Positions 29,227 through 38,995 of a stretch of 64,000 bases of DNA are shown one piece after another. The DNA lies in the NCBI GenBank assembly GCA_019636335.1, contig JAHBXR010000004.1, forward strand, positions 62,001 through 126,000. The letters run 5' to 3'. The position numbers and the translations under genes are program-made. How positions within the stretch are numbered: position 1 is the first letter of the stretch; each line of letters begins with the position of its first letter. The DNA is from Pirellulales bacterium. GTDB lineage: Bacteria > Planctomycetota > Planctomycetia > Pirellulales > JAEUIK01. The notes under the pieces are model-generated. The model was given only the letters and a program-made list of their open reading frames with translations, made no database searches and was not told the origin of the DNA.

Positions 29227-30579
29227 TCAGCTCTCGTCGGCCTGGATGGTCGCCTGCGGCAGCGCCTCGCGCAGCCGGTCCGCGCCTTCCTTCGTGACGT
29301 CGGTCAGACGCAGATTGATGAACTTGAGCTGCTTCATCGCCGCCAGCTTCTCGACGGCGGCATCGGTCAGCTTGGCCTGCTTGAGATCGAGCGACTTCAA
29401 GTTCTTGAGCGCGGCAAGCTGGTCGAGTCCCGCGTCCGTGACGGCGGTGTCCTCGAGCGAGAGCTCTTCGAGCGCGCCCAGCTTGGCCACTTCGGCCAGC
29501 CCGGCGTCGGTCACGCCCGTGTGCCACAAGTTCAGCGAAGTGAGCTTCGGCAGACCGGCCAGGTGGGCGAGTCCCACATCGCTGACCTTGGTCTCGCTCA
29601 GGTCCAGGAATACCAGGTCCTGCAGGTCGGCCAGATTTGCCAGCCCGGCGTCCGTGATTGGCGTATCGCGCAGCGAGAGGCGTTTGAGCTTCTTGAAGTT
29701 CGCGATGTGCTCGAGACCGTCGTCCCCCACCTGCGTGCGGAAGAGTTGGACGTCTTCCAGATTCGTCAATCCCGTGATGTACGATAGCCCGGCGCCGCTG
29801 ACGTAGGTGTCTTCGAGCACGAGCACCACCATGTTCTTCAGCCCGGCCAGATGTTCGAGGCCGGTATCCGAGACCTGCGGGCTGCGGATCTTGAGTGCCT
29901 TGAGTCCCTCGATTCCCTTGAGATGCTCGAGTCCCGCGTCGGAGACGAGAAAACATCCGCGCAGATCGAGCAGCTTGAGCCGCTTGTAATTGCCCAGGGT
30001 GGCCAGCCCGTCGTCGGTGATGTTGTTGTAGAGCAGGATCAACTGATCGAGCTGGGGCAATTCGACGACGTGCTCGAGGCCCGCATCGGTCATGTTCGAC
30101 CGCCGCAGGTTGAGCACGGTGAGCTTCGTGAGCTCCTTGAGGCGTTCGATACCCGCGTCGGTGACGCCGGTGTTCTCGAGCCCCAGGTTCGTGAGCCCTT
30201 TGAGCTTCAAGAGATGGTCGACCGCGGCATCAGTAATGCCGGGGCCCCAGGCAGTAAGTTGCGTCAGTTTCGGCAACTTCTCGAGATTGGCCAGCGTGTC
30301 GTCGGTGATGGGGAGCTCGCCGAAATTGATGCTGGTGATGTTGCCGTTGGCATCGCGTTTGAGCGGCGTGCCGGTTTTCTCCAGCGTCGCGACGACTTCG
30401 GGATCGTCGGCCGTGACGGCCGACGCCGGTGGCGAGGGAGCAGCCGTGCTGGAGGTCGCCGCGGTCGAGTCGGCGGCCGGTTTCGGGGCCTCGCTGGCCG
30501 CCGGCTTGTTCTCGCTCTTTGCGCAACCGCCAGCCAACAGACAGCCTAGCACTAATCCCAGCAACGCACCCATTCGCAT
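29227..30579 (-). CDS. Leucine-rich repeat lipoprotein
   Basis: A 450-residue protein. The signal peptide ends in the lipobox LAGGC (Cys near residue 19), followed by a low-complexity Ala/Pro/Thr linker to about 60. From about 75 to 440 there are roughly fourteen leucine-rich repeats of about 24 residues with the pattern LTxLxLxxTxVTDAGLxxL, typical of bacterial internalin-A-like or ribonuclease-inhibitor-like repeats. It is probably an outer-face lipoprotein with protein-binding function. It is first in a two-gene unit with the CbiX-like gene, although the functions look unrelated. Confidence 0.85.
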   Translation of the reverse strand: MRMGALLGLVLGCLLAGGCAKSENKPAASEAPKPAADSTAATSSTAAPSPPASAVTADDPEVVATLEKTGTPLKRDANGNITSINFGELPITDDTLANLEKLPKLTQLTAWGPGITDAAVDHLLKLKGLTNLGLENTGVTDAGIERLKELTKLTVLNLRRSNMTDAGLEHVVELPQLDQLILLYNNITDDGLATLGNYKRLKLLDLRGCFLVSDAGLEHLKGIEGLKALKIRSPQVSDTGLEHLAGLKNMVVLVLEDTYVSGAGLSYITGLTNLEDVQLFRTQVGDDGLEHIANFKKLKRLSLRDTPITDAGLANLADLQDLVFLDLSETKVSDVGLAHLAGLPKLTSLNLWHTGVTDAGLAEVAKLGALEELSLEDTAVTDAGLDQLAALKNLKSLDLKQAKLTDAAVEKLAAMKQLKFINLRLTDVTKEGADRLREALPQATIQADES

Positions 30580-30814
30580 CGGGCTCGATCTCCGCTTCGG
30601 TGACGAGGTTTTCGTTCTCTCGCACTCAGCGTAATGGTCGGGCTAAACCCACGCAATTGGCCCCGACGCCTGACAGGGGTCTCGAACCCTGCCTTGGGGG
30701 CCCGGCGACCTGCTATACTCGCGGCGGTCCGGCGGCACTAGAACCTCTCGGTGCCTCGGTCCGGCATTTCAGCGCTGTCGGTTTACCAATTCGATCAGGC
30801 GGAGAAGGTCTGTC

Positions 30815-31252
30815 ATGAACGGAACCACCTGGATGATGCTCGGCGCGATTTGCGGGGCGCTGGGAGTAAGCCTGGGAGCTTTCGGCGCCCACGGCCTCGA
30901 ATCGGCACTGACCGCCGACGCGGCCGATGCTCAGGCGGTCGAGCTACGCGAAAAGCGCCTCGACAACTACGAGGTGGCCACCAAGTATCTGATGTACCAC
31001 GCGCCAGCGCTCATCGTCGTGGGCATGATCGCCTCGCGACGGCGTTCGCGAGCACTCACCGTGGCCGGCTGGGGGTTCCTCGCCGGCGCCGTTCTCTTTT
31101 CGGGCTGCCTCTATGCGTGGGTCTTCACGCAGATCGCGCCGCTCGTACACATCGTGCCCATCGGCGGCACGGGCTACATCATCGGTTGGATCGCCCTGGC
31201 GGTGGCAGCCTGGCAATATGGCACGATGCCCCCCGCAACCTCGGCGGCGTAG
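30815..31252 (+). CDS. DUF423 family membrane protein
   Basis: A 145-residue protein with four transmembrane helices. The N-terminus matches the DUF423 (YgdD/YwdK) signature: LGAICGALGVSLGAFGAHGL. A DNYEVATKYLMYHAPALIVVG segment follows, as in the family. A ribosome site GGAGAAGG lies about six bases upstream of the ATG. Family members are small inner-membrane proteins of unknown function. An insertion of charged residues (about 33-48) after the first helix is typical. Transcription diverges from the leucine-rich lipoprotein. Confidence 0.87.
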   Translation: MNGTTWMMLGAICGALGVSLGAFGAHGLESALTADAADAQAVELREKRLDNYEVATKYLMYHAPALIVVGMIASRRRSRALTVAGWGFLAGAVLFSGCLYAWVFTQIAPLVHIVPIGGTGYIIGWIALAVAAWQYGTMPPATSAA

Positions 31253-31290
31253 CCCCCCGCCACGATCGTGGTGATGCCCTGTGGCGGTGT

Positions 31291-33240
31291 TTACTCCGTT
31301 GCGTCCTTGGCCGACTTGTTCACCGTCGCGCCGACGACGAACCAGCCGGTCTCCTCGGTCACCACGAACAGGCCCGCCGGGCCAAGGTAGGGACGCACCA
31401 ACTCGTAGTCGGGCATCTTTTCGGGGTCGATCTTCTGCTCGCGCGGCGGAGCGTCTTTGCCACCTCCCAGCACGCGATTGAGCATCGTGCCGAACATCGT
31501 CTTCGACTGGGGCATCTTGCCCTGGCGCACGAGCTCGTACGTCGGGCGGAAGGCCTCTTCCGTACGCGTGAAGGCGCGGAAGCTACCTGCCTCGGCCTTG
31601 GCTCCCAGTCTGGCCAGCTCGGCCTCGACGAGCTTGAAGTCGGCATCATCGGCCAGCTTCTTCCGCTCGGCATCCTGGTGCAGAATCTTCTCCAGGAAGT
31701 CGACGTGCGTGGCGACGTATAAATGGCCGTTCGCCACGGTGACCGCCGAATTCGGCAGCACGCGTTCTTCGTTGGCGATCGCGTCCCCCGCGTCGAGCGG
31801 CGGCAGGCCTGGGTTCTCGACCGCCGGCGGCACGATCCCACCGAAATCGATATCGGGGGCCTCGACTTCCGCTTCACGAATCTCCCAGATCACGTGCCCT
31901 TCGAACTCGCGTTTGATCACGCTCGGATCCGGCTCCATCGATTTGCGAATCGCCTCGGCCAGCGCCTTCTCGTTCTTCGCTTCAACGGCGAAAAGCATGC
32001 GCTCGCAGTCGGGCGTGATCGGCGTCTCGTAGTCGGTAATGATCGTGGCGCGCGAGCCCAGGTGAGCGATCATGTCGCGCTTGAGATTGATCTTTGGGCC
32101 GTTCGGGTCGTCCTCGAGGCTTTGCACCACATCGGCCCACACGCCTGGCTCCCCCTCGCCCACCGTCTCGTCGAAGATCGGACCGAAGTAGTCGTAGGCC
32201 TTTTGCACGTCGACGTTCAGGCTCACGTACATGGCGACGTCGGCCGGTACCCAGTCTTGCGGGGCGAGATTGCCCGAGTTCGGAAACTCGAGCATGTTCA
32301 TCGATTTTTCCCACGGCTTCGGGGCGAAGATCGCCGTGCGATGCAGAATGTCGTGCTCCGGCGCGGCGGCCAGCGTGACGAAGCCGCCGGCGCCTCGCAG
32401 CGCCTCGAAGCCGGTCTTCTTCATCGCCTTGACGTAGTCCATCCCCACGCGCCTCCGCGTCGGGTCGAGCCCACGAATCGCTTCGGCCAGGGCGATCGGC
32501 TCGGCAAACCAACGGACGCTCGGCTGCTGATCCTTTGCGTCCTGCTGGCAGCGTTTCATCACCGCCTGGTACACCTCGTTGCCGGCGAGCGTCCCCTTCG
32601 CGGCGCCCGAGAAGCGCCCCAGAATGTCTTCGGCGACCGCCAGGTTGTCCGAGGCGCAGAGCAGGTTGTCTTTCAGAAAGTAAACCGCCTTGCGAGAACG
32701 GGGCTCGACCGTCGGATCGGTGTCGGCGTCGGGCTCGGCCGGCGGCAGCTCGTAGATCACGATCTTCGTGTCGCCCACCGTCTTTTCGCTGCGTTTGGCC
32801 TGCTGCTTGGCCAATTCCGTGCGGACCTTGTCGAGGAGTTCATTCGCTTTGTCGAGATGGTCGGTCACGTCGACGAGCATCGCCACGCCGGGATCCGACT
32901 TGCCGTCGTGGATGATCGCGCCGCAGACTTCGCCGTTGGGGATACCTTCCAGGTCTTCCCAGGCCAGACCGATCCGCTCGCGGCTCTCCGACAGGCGCTC
33001 GCGCAACTGCCGTTTCAGGTCTTCGGTAAAGGCCTGCATCTGCGGGTCGTCCATCAACTTGCCGAGCTGCGTCTTCTCCCACGCGGTGGTCAATTCGTTG
33101 TAGTTGTCGGCCGTTACGAAACCTCGCGTCGTGGCGGGCAGAAGCGTGTCGGCAGGCGGCGCGGCCATCGCCGTGGCAGCAGCCACGGTGAACGCCAGAC
33201 AGGTCGACCAGAACCAGACGCTACAGGACCAAATGCGCAC
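31291..33240 (-). CDS. Exported protein of unknown function (planctomycete type)
   Basis: From GTG at 33240, which has AGGAGA eight bases upstream, the protein has 649 residues; upstream codons in the frame are not needed. The first 28 residues are a signal peptide (SCSVWFWSTCLAFTVAAATA). The rest is a mixed alpha/beta soluble protein without catalytic motifs that I recognise. Segments such as DWVPADVAMYVSLNVDVQKA and NSAVTVANGHLYVATHVDFL resemble large secreted proteins found repeatedly in planctomycetes. Acidic tracts occur (PPAEPDADTDPT). Function unknown. It is divergent from the HD-domain gene. Confidence 0.7.
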   Translation of the reverse strand: MRIWSCSVWFWSTCLAFTVAAATAMAAPPADTLLPATTRGFVTADNYNELTTAWEKTQLGKLMDDPQMQAFTEDLKRQLRERLSESRERIGLAWEDLEGIPNGEVCGAIIHDGKSDPGVAMLVDVTDHLDKANELLDKVRTELAKQQAKRSEKTVGDTKIVIYELPPAEPDADTDPTVEPRSRKAVYFLKDNLLCASDNLAVAEDILGRFSGAAKGTLAGNEVYQAVMKRCQQDAKDQQPSVRWFAEPIALAEAIRGLDPTRRRVGMDYVKAMKKTGFEALRGAGGFVTLAAAPEHDILHRTAIFAPKPWEKSMNMLEFPNSGNLAPQDWVPADVAMYVSLNVDVQKAYDYFGPIFDETVGEGEPGVWADVVQSLEDDPNGPKINLKRDMIAHLGSRATIITDYETPITPDCERMLFAVEAKNEKALAEAIRKSMEPDPSVIKREFEGHVIWEIREAEVEAPDIDFGGIVPPAVENPGLPPLDAGDAIANEERVLPNSAVTVANGHLYVATHVDFLEKILHQDAERKKLADDADFKLVEAELARLGAKAEAGSFRAFTRTEEAFRPTYELVRQGKMPQSKTMFGTMLNRVLGGGKDAPPREQKIDPEKMPDYELVRPYLGPAGLFVVTEETGWFVVGATVNKSAKDATE

Positions 33241-33558
33241 GGTGGGCTCTCCTCGAAGGCGGGCAGACGGCAGGGGCTTCGTCATCTTCGGGTATTCGCG
33301 GAAAAGAAGTTTAGACCGTTAGAAACAGAATCAATTCGTCAATCGGCACGAGACTTACAGCCGCGCTCCCGCCTGCGGGCGAGCGCTCGACAACACCTTC
33401 TCCGCGTACACCTTGTTGCGTGGCCGACCAAAGCGATCGGGGGACGTCCAACCACCGACCACGCAGGCTGGGCGAACTTTGCCGGCTGCGTCTCACGTTA
33501 CCGCGACCGTGCCACGGTCGCTAGGCGCATGGTCCACCGGGGGGGATAATTCGCCCTC
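33241..33558. other. Divergent intergenic region
   Basis: About 318 bp between the secreted protein gene and the HD-domain gene. A motif related to one found upstream of other minus-strand genes (minus strand CGGTCTAAACTTCTTTTCC) lies at about 33300-33320. No gene was seen in the remaining sequence. Confidence 0.45.
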
Positions 33559-34959
33559 ATGAAGGACTTTGCCAGCGAAAGCCTCAGCCACGACCCGCTC
33601 CACGGCTATATCCCCTTTATCGCCGATACCGCCCTGCCGCCGGGCGAAGTCTCGGAGCGGGCCATCATCGACCACCCCTGGGTGCAACGGCTGCGCCAAA
33701 TCCATCAATTGCAGACCGCGTGGTGGGTCTTTCCCTCGGCCGAACACACCCGCTTTCAGCACGTCGTGGGGGTGATGCACGTTGCCAGCCGGGCCACGGC
33801 GGCCCTTTACGACAGCCTGGCCGAAGTCTGCCCCGAGGTCCCCAGCCGCGGTTACGTCGAAACGTTGCTCCGTATGGCCGGCCTGCTCCACGACGTGGGA
33901 CATGGCCCGTTCGGCCACTTTTTCGACGACCACTTTCTCTCGGCGCACGGCCTGACGCACGAGACCCTCGGCCAGCGGATCATCATCGATGAGCTGGGGC
34001 CCTTGCTGGCCCGCGTGCGCCGCAATCCCTACAGCCGCCTGGAACCCGGCGAGTCGCTCGATCCGGCGCAGATCGCGCTCTTGATCAGCCGCCCCCGCGC
34101 GGGCGACGCCCCCCACGCCCCCCGCTGGCTCCGGTTTCTCCGCAGCCTGTTCAGCGGCCTCTATACGGTCGACAACATGGACTTCGTGCTGCGCGACGCC
34201 TACATGACGGGGCTCAGCACGCGCAGCTTCGATCTCGCGCGACTGCTGCACTACAGCTTTTTCAGCGACGCCGGGCTCACGATCCACAGCCGGGGTGTTT
34301 CGGCCCTTGTCCATTTTCTGGGCGTCCGCGCCGAGTTGTTCCGCAGCGTCTACTTCCACCGCACGGTGCGCGCCATCGATCTCACGCTGCGCGATCTCTT
34401 CGCCGCCAGTCGCGAGGGACTCTTCCCCGGCAACCCGCTCGAACACCTCGAGGCCTACCAGCGCTTCACCGAATGGTCGTTGTTGGTCGATGTGGCGCGC
34501 TGGCACGAGAGTGGCGATCCCGCACGGAAAGCATTGGGCCTGCGCTGGCAGGAGTTTCTCGGCCGGCGCGTGACGTGGAAGATGGCCGCCGAGCAGACCC
34601 GTTTCTTCGTGCCGGGGGATGCCGAGCGCACGAGCATCTTCAGCCGAGAAGACTTTTTCGAGCAGGCGCTGCGGGCCCAATTGCCGGCCGAGCTGCGCGA
34701 CATCCCATTGCGCGTGGATCTTGCGCGTCATGTACACCGACCCGGCACGCGCGGTCCCGCCGCGGGGCAGAACTTTGTCTTCGAGCCTGCTACGGGGAAC
34801 ACGCGCTCGATCGACGCCAGCGAACTGTTTCGACAGTTGCCCGCCAGCTACCGTATCTGCCGCGTCTACGCGCAGACGAACGAACACGACGCCGCGATCG
34901 CCGCGGCGCTGGCCGATCTCGTCGGCGCCGAGGGGGAAGACAGCCTTACGAACATGTAG
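33559..34959 (+). CDS. HD-domain phosphohydrolase (dNTPase-like)
   Basis: A 466-residue cytoplasmic protein of the HD superfamily, similar to SAMHD1/YwfO-type deoxynucleotide triphosphohydrolases. Metal ligands visible: EHTRFQHVVGV near residue 65 (first His), the HD pair in LLHDVGHGPFGHFFDDH near 112, and the later Asp in DNMDFVLRDAYMTG near 212. The N-terminus HDPLHGYIPF is typical of this family, where a conserved DPxHG opens the domain. Substrate (dNTP, or another phosphate ester) cannot be inferred with certainty. It is a single gene with convergent neighbour at 34984. Confidence 0.87.
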   Translation: MKDFASESLSHDPLHGYIPFIADTALPPGEVSERAIIDHPWVQRLRQIHQLQTAWWVFPSAEHTRFQHVVGVMHVASRATAALYDSLAEVCPEVPSRGYVETLLRMAGLLHDVGHGPFGHFFDDHFLSAHGLTHETLGQRIIIDELGPLLARVRRNPYSRLEPGESLDPAQIALLISRPRAGDAPHAPRWLRFLRSLFSGLYTVDNMDFVLRDAYMTGLSTRSFDLARLLHYSFFSDAGLTIHSRGVSALVHFLGVRAELFRSVYFHRTVRAIDLTLRDLFAASREGLFPGNPLEHLEAYQRFTEWSLLVDVARWHESGDPARKALGLRWQEFLGRRVTWKMAAEQTRFFVPGDAERTSIFSREDFFEQALRAQLPAELRDIPLRVDLARHVHRPGTRGPAAGQNFVFEPATGNTRSIDASELFRQLPASYRICRVYAQTNEHDAAIAAALADLVGAEGEDSLTNM

Positions 34960-34983
34960 TCCGCGCGGGCACGAGCAGAACTT

Positions 34984-35424
34984 TTAATAGTTCCACCGGT
35001 AGCGATATTTGCGCGCGTCGAGCTCGCGGGTGAGCTTGTCCTCGGCCAGGGCCGAATAGATGCCCCCCTGCTGCTGCGGGCCGACGAAGCGATACTGCTT
35101 CAAGCGGTTGCCGTGATAGCTCACGTCGCGCCCTTTCGGCTGCTTGGGCACCGGCATGGTGACGCTCGTGTTGCGGCGCAGTTCGTCCCGCTCGATGTCG
35201 TATTTGATTACCCGCGGCTGACCGTAGTAGAGCGGATGGCGGTACGAACGCAGGCGTGCGTCGTCGCGCAACGTGGCCCGTTCATCACTTTCGAGAGAAA
35301 GCTCGGCGGCTCGGAGAGTGCCGGGAAGGGCCACCACGCACGCGAGCAGCGCGCCCGCTGCAAAAACAATACGACCCCGGCGTGCAGCCCGAGCGCGGGC
35401 CGCCGTCTGGCGATCCAAAGACAT
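34984..35424 (-). CDS. Small exported protein of unknown function
   Basis: A 146-residue protein from ATG at 35424. The N-terminus is basic then hydrophobic (ARRGRIVFAAGALLACVVALP) with an AxA site near TLRAAE, so it is probably exported. The mature part is rich in Arg/Tyr (RSYRHPLYYGQPRVIKYDI, ending RKYRYRWNY). The family is not recognised. It ends 24 bp from the stop of the convergent HD gene. A motif shared with other minus-strand genes lies about 145-163 bp upstream. Confidence 0.65.
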   Translation of the reverse strand: MSLDRQTAARARAARRGRIVFAAGALLACVVALPGTLRAAELSLESDERATLRDDARLRSYRHPLYYGQPRVIKYDIERDELRRNTSVTMPVPKQPKGRDVSYHGNRLKQYRFVGPQQQGGIYSALAEDKLTRELDARKYRYRWNY

Positions 35425-35736
35425 GAGTTGTACCTGCTTCTCTGTTCTGTTCCGCGCCGAACCCTCGTGGTTCGACGAGCAGGTATCGTACCGACCGCCG
35501 GTTTTCGCTGTCCAGCAAATTGTCGGGAAAAGCAGAGGATTCTCGGACCGCGGGCCAGCACCCTTAGATTGGGTAGACTTTACCGGCGCCTCGCATTCGA
35601 ACGCAGGGTGGGCCATGCCATCACGCTCCCCAGCGTCACCCGGGGTAAGCGCTACCTGGCAGAAGCAGAGCTCGCCAGCGACGTTCGCTACCTAAGTCGA
35701 CACGGTCAGCTCACATCGCCGCGACGCGATTGAACG
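35425..35736. other. Intergenic region with shared motif
   Basis: About 312 bp upstream of the small exported protein gene. At 35569-35587 the minus strand reads GCCGGTAAAGTCTACCCAA, a close match to a site upstream of another minus-strand gene at 44109-44127. Otherwise no gene or hairpin of note. Confidence 0.45.
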
Positions 35737-38055
35737 TCAGGGATTCTCGGCTGCGGGCTTGGCTGTGGGCTGCGCCGATGCAGCGGGCGCCGCCGTTGGA
35801 TTCGCGGTCGGCGAATCGGGCATCGTAATCCACTCGTTGTGCGACAGATAATGCCGCTCTGCCGTCGTGAGATCGACTTCCGGATCGATCACCAGCCGCC
35901 AGGGCTCGGGCGGAATCGACGACAGATACAACACGCGCACGCCCGGCCTCGACTCGAACTGCTGCTCCCAGCGATCGGCCACGTGCTGTGCGTACTGATG
36001 AATCATCAAAGGATTCTTCAGCATGTTTAGAATTTGCCAGTTGACGAGATCGGCGTACGGATTCCAGACGAACAGGGTGCCTCGCTCGGGCTCGCGACGC
36101 ACGTGTACGAGCGGAAGCGCCGTCCAATCGGCCGTGTAGAGCTGTCCCATCGGCACATAGACCGTCTGGGGCGAAAGCAGCAGCGGTCGCAGCTCGTCGT
36201 GATTCAACCGCACGACACCATCTCCCAGGTCGCGCTGCAAGGTGATATCGGCGACGCGCACGAAGGGTGTGCTCGGATCGGGGGCGCCCCAGAGTGCCAG
36301 AGGGTGAATCACGGAGAACACGGCCCCAGCTTGACGGCCGTGTTGCGGATCGGCGGCCAGATCGCGCAATGTCTCGCGAAACTGGTTATAGGTCGCGACC
36401 CGCTCCGCGCTATTGGGCGGCGTACGTAATAGCGCCGCGTACAGCGAACGGGCACGCTGCGCACGCTCGATCATCGCGGGCGATGCCTTCAACTCGCGCA
36501 GGCGGCGCTCGAGATATCCAAGCTGCACCGGAACCGAGCCGGTCTGATACAAGCTCTCATCGGGCAAGACGCGGCGGAACTTCTCGTTCCAAAGGTCTTT
36601 TGCCCGCTGACCTGCCTCCAGCGTCGTCATCGGCACTTCGCGTCCACCCGCGAAGGGATTGATCAGAATGCGCTCGCCGTACAACGGCACGAACTCGACG
36701 ATCACCTCGGGCAGCTTCGACCAATCGACGTTACCGGGATTGAGATTCTCGTACACGATCTGCTCGCCTGAGTACGAGAACCAGTCGATCTCGGGCTTGC
36801 CGTTCTCCCCCGTCGTCTGCAACGAAGGATCGTCGACATAGAAGGTCGGAAACTGCGACAACTTCAACGACGATTTCATGCGCCAACTGAACAGGCCCCC
36901 TTCCTCGGTCCAGATCACCGGACCGGCAATCGCCAGGTGACGCAGGGGCCAGACGCACTGCAAGACCAGCCAGCAAACGAGGATCGTCGAGACGGGCCAG
37001 CGCGACACGGGCGCCGCGGGGGCCGGTTGAATGCCCGACGGCTTCGGCTGCCAGCCCAGCGCGGCGCCAATGCCCGGAATCGCGATCGCCCCGGCAAAGA
37101 ACCAGCTCCAGTCGGGCCAGGGCACCTTCGGCTTCCGCACCACGTTCCACAACCGCGTCGGCCAGTCGGGCGCGAAGAAGATCAACGCCGACAGCACGCC
37201 CAGCAACGGGAACCAGCCGATGTCGTCGAAGAATAGGAAATGATTGAGGGCGTGGAAGACCACGGTCAGCATAAAGCCCAAGAATCGCGTGCGCCGGAAC
37301 ACCAGCAAGAAGCCCACCGTCAGATCGAAGGCCAACCCCGCGTACGAGAGAAAGTAGGCCGTCTGCGGTCGGGCCAGCAGCTCGCGCAACCAGTCGAAGG
37401 TCTCCGCCGAGAGATAGGGACGATACGGCGCCAGCACCGCGGGCGAGTTGGCGACCGAACGCATCGGTTCCGCGGCGTTCAAATAGGGCGCGTTGAGTTT
37501 GGTCAGCCCACCGTAGAAGTAGACGATGAACAACTGCGCGCGGAACAGGAATACGCCCCAGAAGGGCACCCAGCGCGAGGGTGCGTCCCCCTCGGGAAGA
37601 GTGGCAGCTTTATTGCGCGCATCGACGCTCCAGCACCGGTCGGCCGGAATGAAGATCAAGTACAACAGCAACAAGCACTCCAGATAGTAGTGATTGTTGT
37701 AGTTGGCGGCATCGATCAGAAAGACATAGCTCCGCAGCAGGAAGGCGACGATCGTGGCCGGGCGATAGAGAAACCCCGCCGCCACGGCCACGCCCGAGAC
37801 TCCCATCAACAGGATAGCCAGGCTCATCCAGGGATCGGCCAGCGGCTGGATCCAGCTCAGTCCCGGATAGCTGAAGTGCCAGTTGACGCGGGGACTCGTA
37901 TAGAGCAGCTCGACGATCGAGGTATTGCCCTGGGGGCGTAGCAGGCTGACGGCTTCGAGCGCCGTGACAAGGCCGACGAAAATTCGCATCGCGGCCAGCG
38001 AGCCGCCATCGACGGGAGCGGCCATCCATCGCGTAAAGCGCTGCCAGACGTTCAT
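35737..38055 (-). CDS. HTTM-domain protein (vitamin K-dependent carboxylase-like)
   Basis: A 772-residue integral membrane protein. The N-terminal half (about residues 1-350) is an HTTM domain with multiple helices. Its motif YNNHYYLECLLLLYLIFIPA (about 115-135) resembles the region of vertebrate gamma-glutamyl carboxylase that includes the Asn-His pair near its active site. The C-terminal half is soluble or membrane-peripheral (about 370-772) and ends in a Pro/Ala-rich tail. Bacterial HTTM proteins may act on lipids or proteins; substrate and cofactor are unknown. It is the last gene of a minus-strand group with a beta-hydroxylase-like and an aldolase-like gene. Confidence 0.82.
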   Translation of the reverse strand: MNVWQRFTRWMAAPVDGGSLAAMRIFVGLVTALEAVSLLRPQGNTSIVELLYTSPRVNWHFSYPGLSWIQPLADPWMSLAILLMGVSGVAVAAGFLYRPATIVAFLLRSYVFLIDAANYNNHYYLECLLLLYLIFIPADRCWSVDARNKAATLPEGDAPSRWVPFWGVFLFRAQLFIVYFYGGLTKLNAPYLNAAEPMRSVANSPAVLAPYRPYLSAETFDWLRELLARPQTAYFLSYAGLAFDLTVGFLLVFRRTRFLGFMLTVVFHALNHFLFFDDIGWFPLLGVLSALIFFAPDWPTRLWNVVRKPKVPWPDWSWFFAGAIAIPGIGAALGWQPKPSGIQPAPAAPVSRWPVSTILVCWLVLQCVWPLRHLAIAGPVIWTEEGGLFSWRMKSSLKLSQFPTFYVDDPSLQTTGENGKPEIDWFSYSGEQIVYENLNPGNVDWSKLPEVIVEFVPLYGERILINPFAGGREVPMTTLEAGQRAKDLWNEKFRRVLPDESLYQTGSVPVQLGYLERRLRELKASPAMIERAQRARSLYAALLRTPPNSAERVATYNQFRETLRDLAADPQHGRQAGAVFSVIHPLALWGAPDPSTPFVRVADITLQRDLGDGVVRLNHDELRPLLLSPQTVYVPMGQLYTADWTALPLVHVRREPERGTLFVWNPYADLVNWQILNMLKNPLMIHQYAQHVADRWEQQFESRPGVRVLYLSSIPPEPWRLVIDPEVDLTTAERHYLSHNEWITMPDSPTANPTAAPAASAQPTAKPAAENP

Positions 38056-38267
38056 GTAGACTTTCGCAACTCCGTCTGGACCAAATGCTCGGCGGCGCGA
38101 CCTGAACGGCGCGCCGCAATGGCGTAGAAATCGCCTCAGACTTCCCCAGCACGAACACTTCCACGGTAAGTGGGGTGCGGGGGTCCGTCAAGCAGTCACA
38201 AATCCCTTGCTGCAAAATAGTTGCTGCGTTTAATTCGCACGCTCCCAGAGACCCCGGCTCGAACCCG

Positions 38268-38963
38268 TCAGCCCAGGGGGGCCCCGGCCCGATCCAGTTT
38301 CGTCGTGGGCCAAATAATCAGTCGGCTCAGCAAAAACATCATCAGATCGTTCAACCACCGCACCGGCCCCGGCAGAGGCCGCTTGATGTCGAGAAACAAC
38401 ACCACGCGCGGGTCGCCGCTGTCGTTCCAGGCCTCGTGTTCGTAGGTGTCGTCGAAGAGCAGGCTGCGCCCAGGCTCCCAGGCCCGCACCTCGTCGAGCA
38501 CTCGGATCCGGGCCGAGCCACGCGGCTCGGGAATCACCAGCCCCAGGTGATAGCGCAGCACGCCGCGGAAGGGTCCTCGATGCGGCGGCACGTGGTTGTG
38601 CCCCTCGAAGATCGAGAACATGGCGGTCGTCATGCCTGGCACGGACTGCAATAGTTCGGCCGTGCGAGGACAGCGCCGGCAATTTTCCTCGAGGTCCTTG
38701 TCCCAGATGCGAAAGACGAACGCCTTCCACTTGTCGTCGGCGATGGTCGTCTCACCCGGTAGCACATCGTACAGCCGGGGCACACCCCGTCCCGCCAACA
38801 ACGGCGCGAGCTCGTCGCGAATCTCTTCCCAGTGCGTTTCGAACGTCGCGATCCAGGGAAAATCGTTCGTTTCGAAGAAGGCCGGCGTCGGGCTGAAGCA
38901 GCCGACCCACGCGCCATACAGGCGCGAAAAAGTCCGGAGCGCCAGTCGCACGGGGTTCGCCAT
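38268..38963 (-). CDS. Aspartyl/asparaginyl beta-hydroxylase-like protein
   Basis: A 231-residue protein from ATG 38963, predicted to be an Fe(II)/2-oxoglutarate-dependent oxygenase. The double-stranded beta-helix core shows the first metal His in HNHVPPHRGPFRGVLRYHLG (about 125-145), the second in DDTYEHEAWNDSGDPRVVLF (about 178-198), and a 2-oxoglutarate-binding Arg just after. These match the aspartyl/asparaginyl hydroxylase family. The C-terminus has a hydrophobic segment (MFLLSRLIIWPTT), so it may be membrane-associated. It starts 32 bp after the aldolase-like gene and is followed after 212 bp by the HTTM gene. Confidence 0.85.
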   Translation of the reverse strand: MANPVRLALRTFSRLYGAWVGCFSPTPAFFETNDFPWIATFETHWEEIRDELAPLLAGRGVPRLYDVLPGETTIADDKWKAFVFRIWDKDLEENCRRCPRTAELLQSVPGMTTAMFSIFEGHNHVPPHRGPFRGVLRYHLGLVIPEPRGSARIRVLDEVRAWEPGRSLLFDDTYEHEAWNDSGDPRVVLFLDIKRPLPGPVRWLNDLMMFLLSRLIIWPTTKLDRAGAPLG

Positions 38964-38995
38964 CTCGGGGTTGCTCGCTGAAACTCGGGCAGCCG

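Noticed and set aside
30669-30692. Minus strand reads like a tRNA T-arm (AGGGTTCGAGACCC)
   Set aside because: No matching acceptor stem, D-arm or anticodon arm at the right distances; the stem itself is imperfect.
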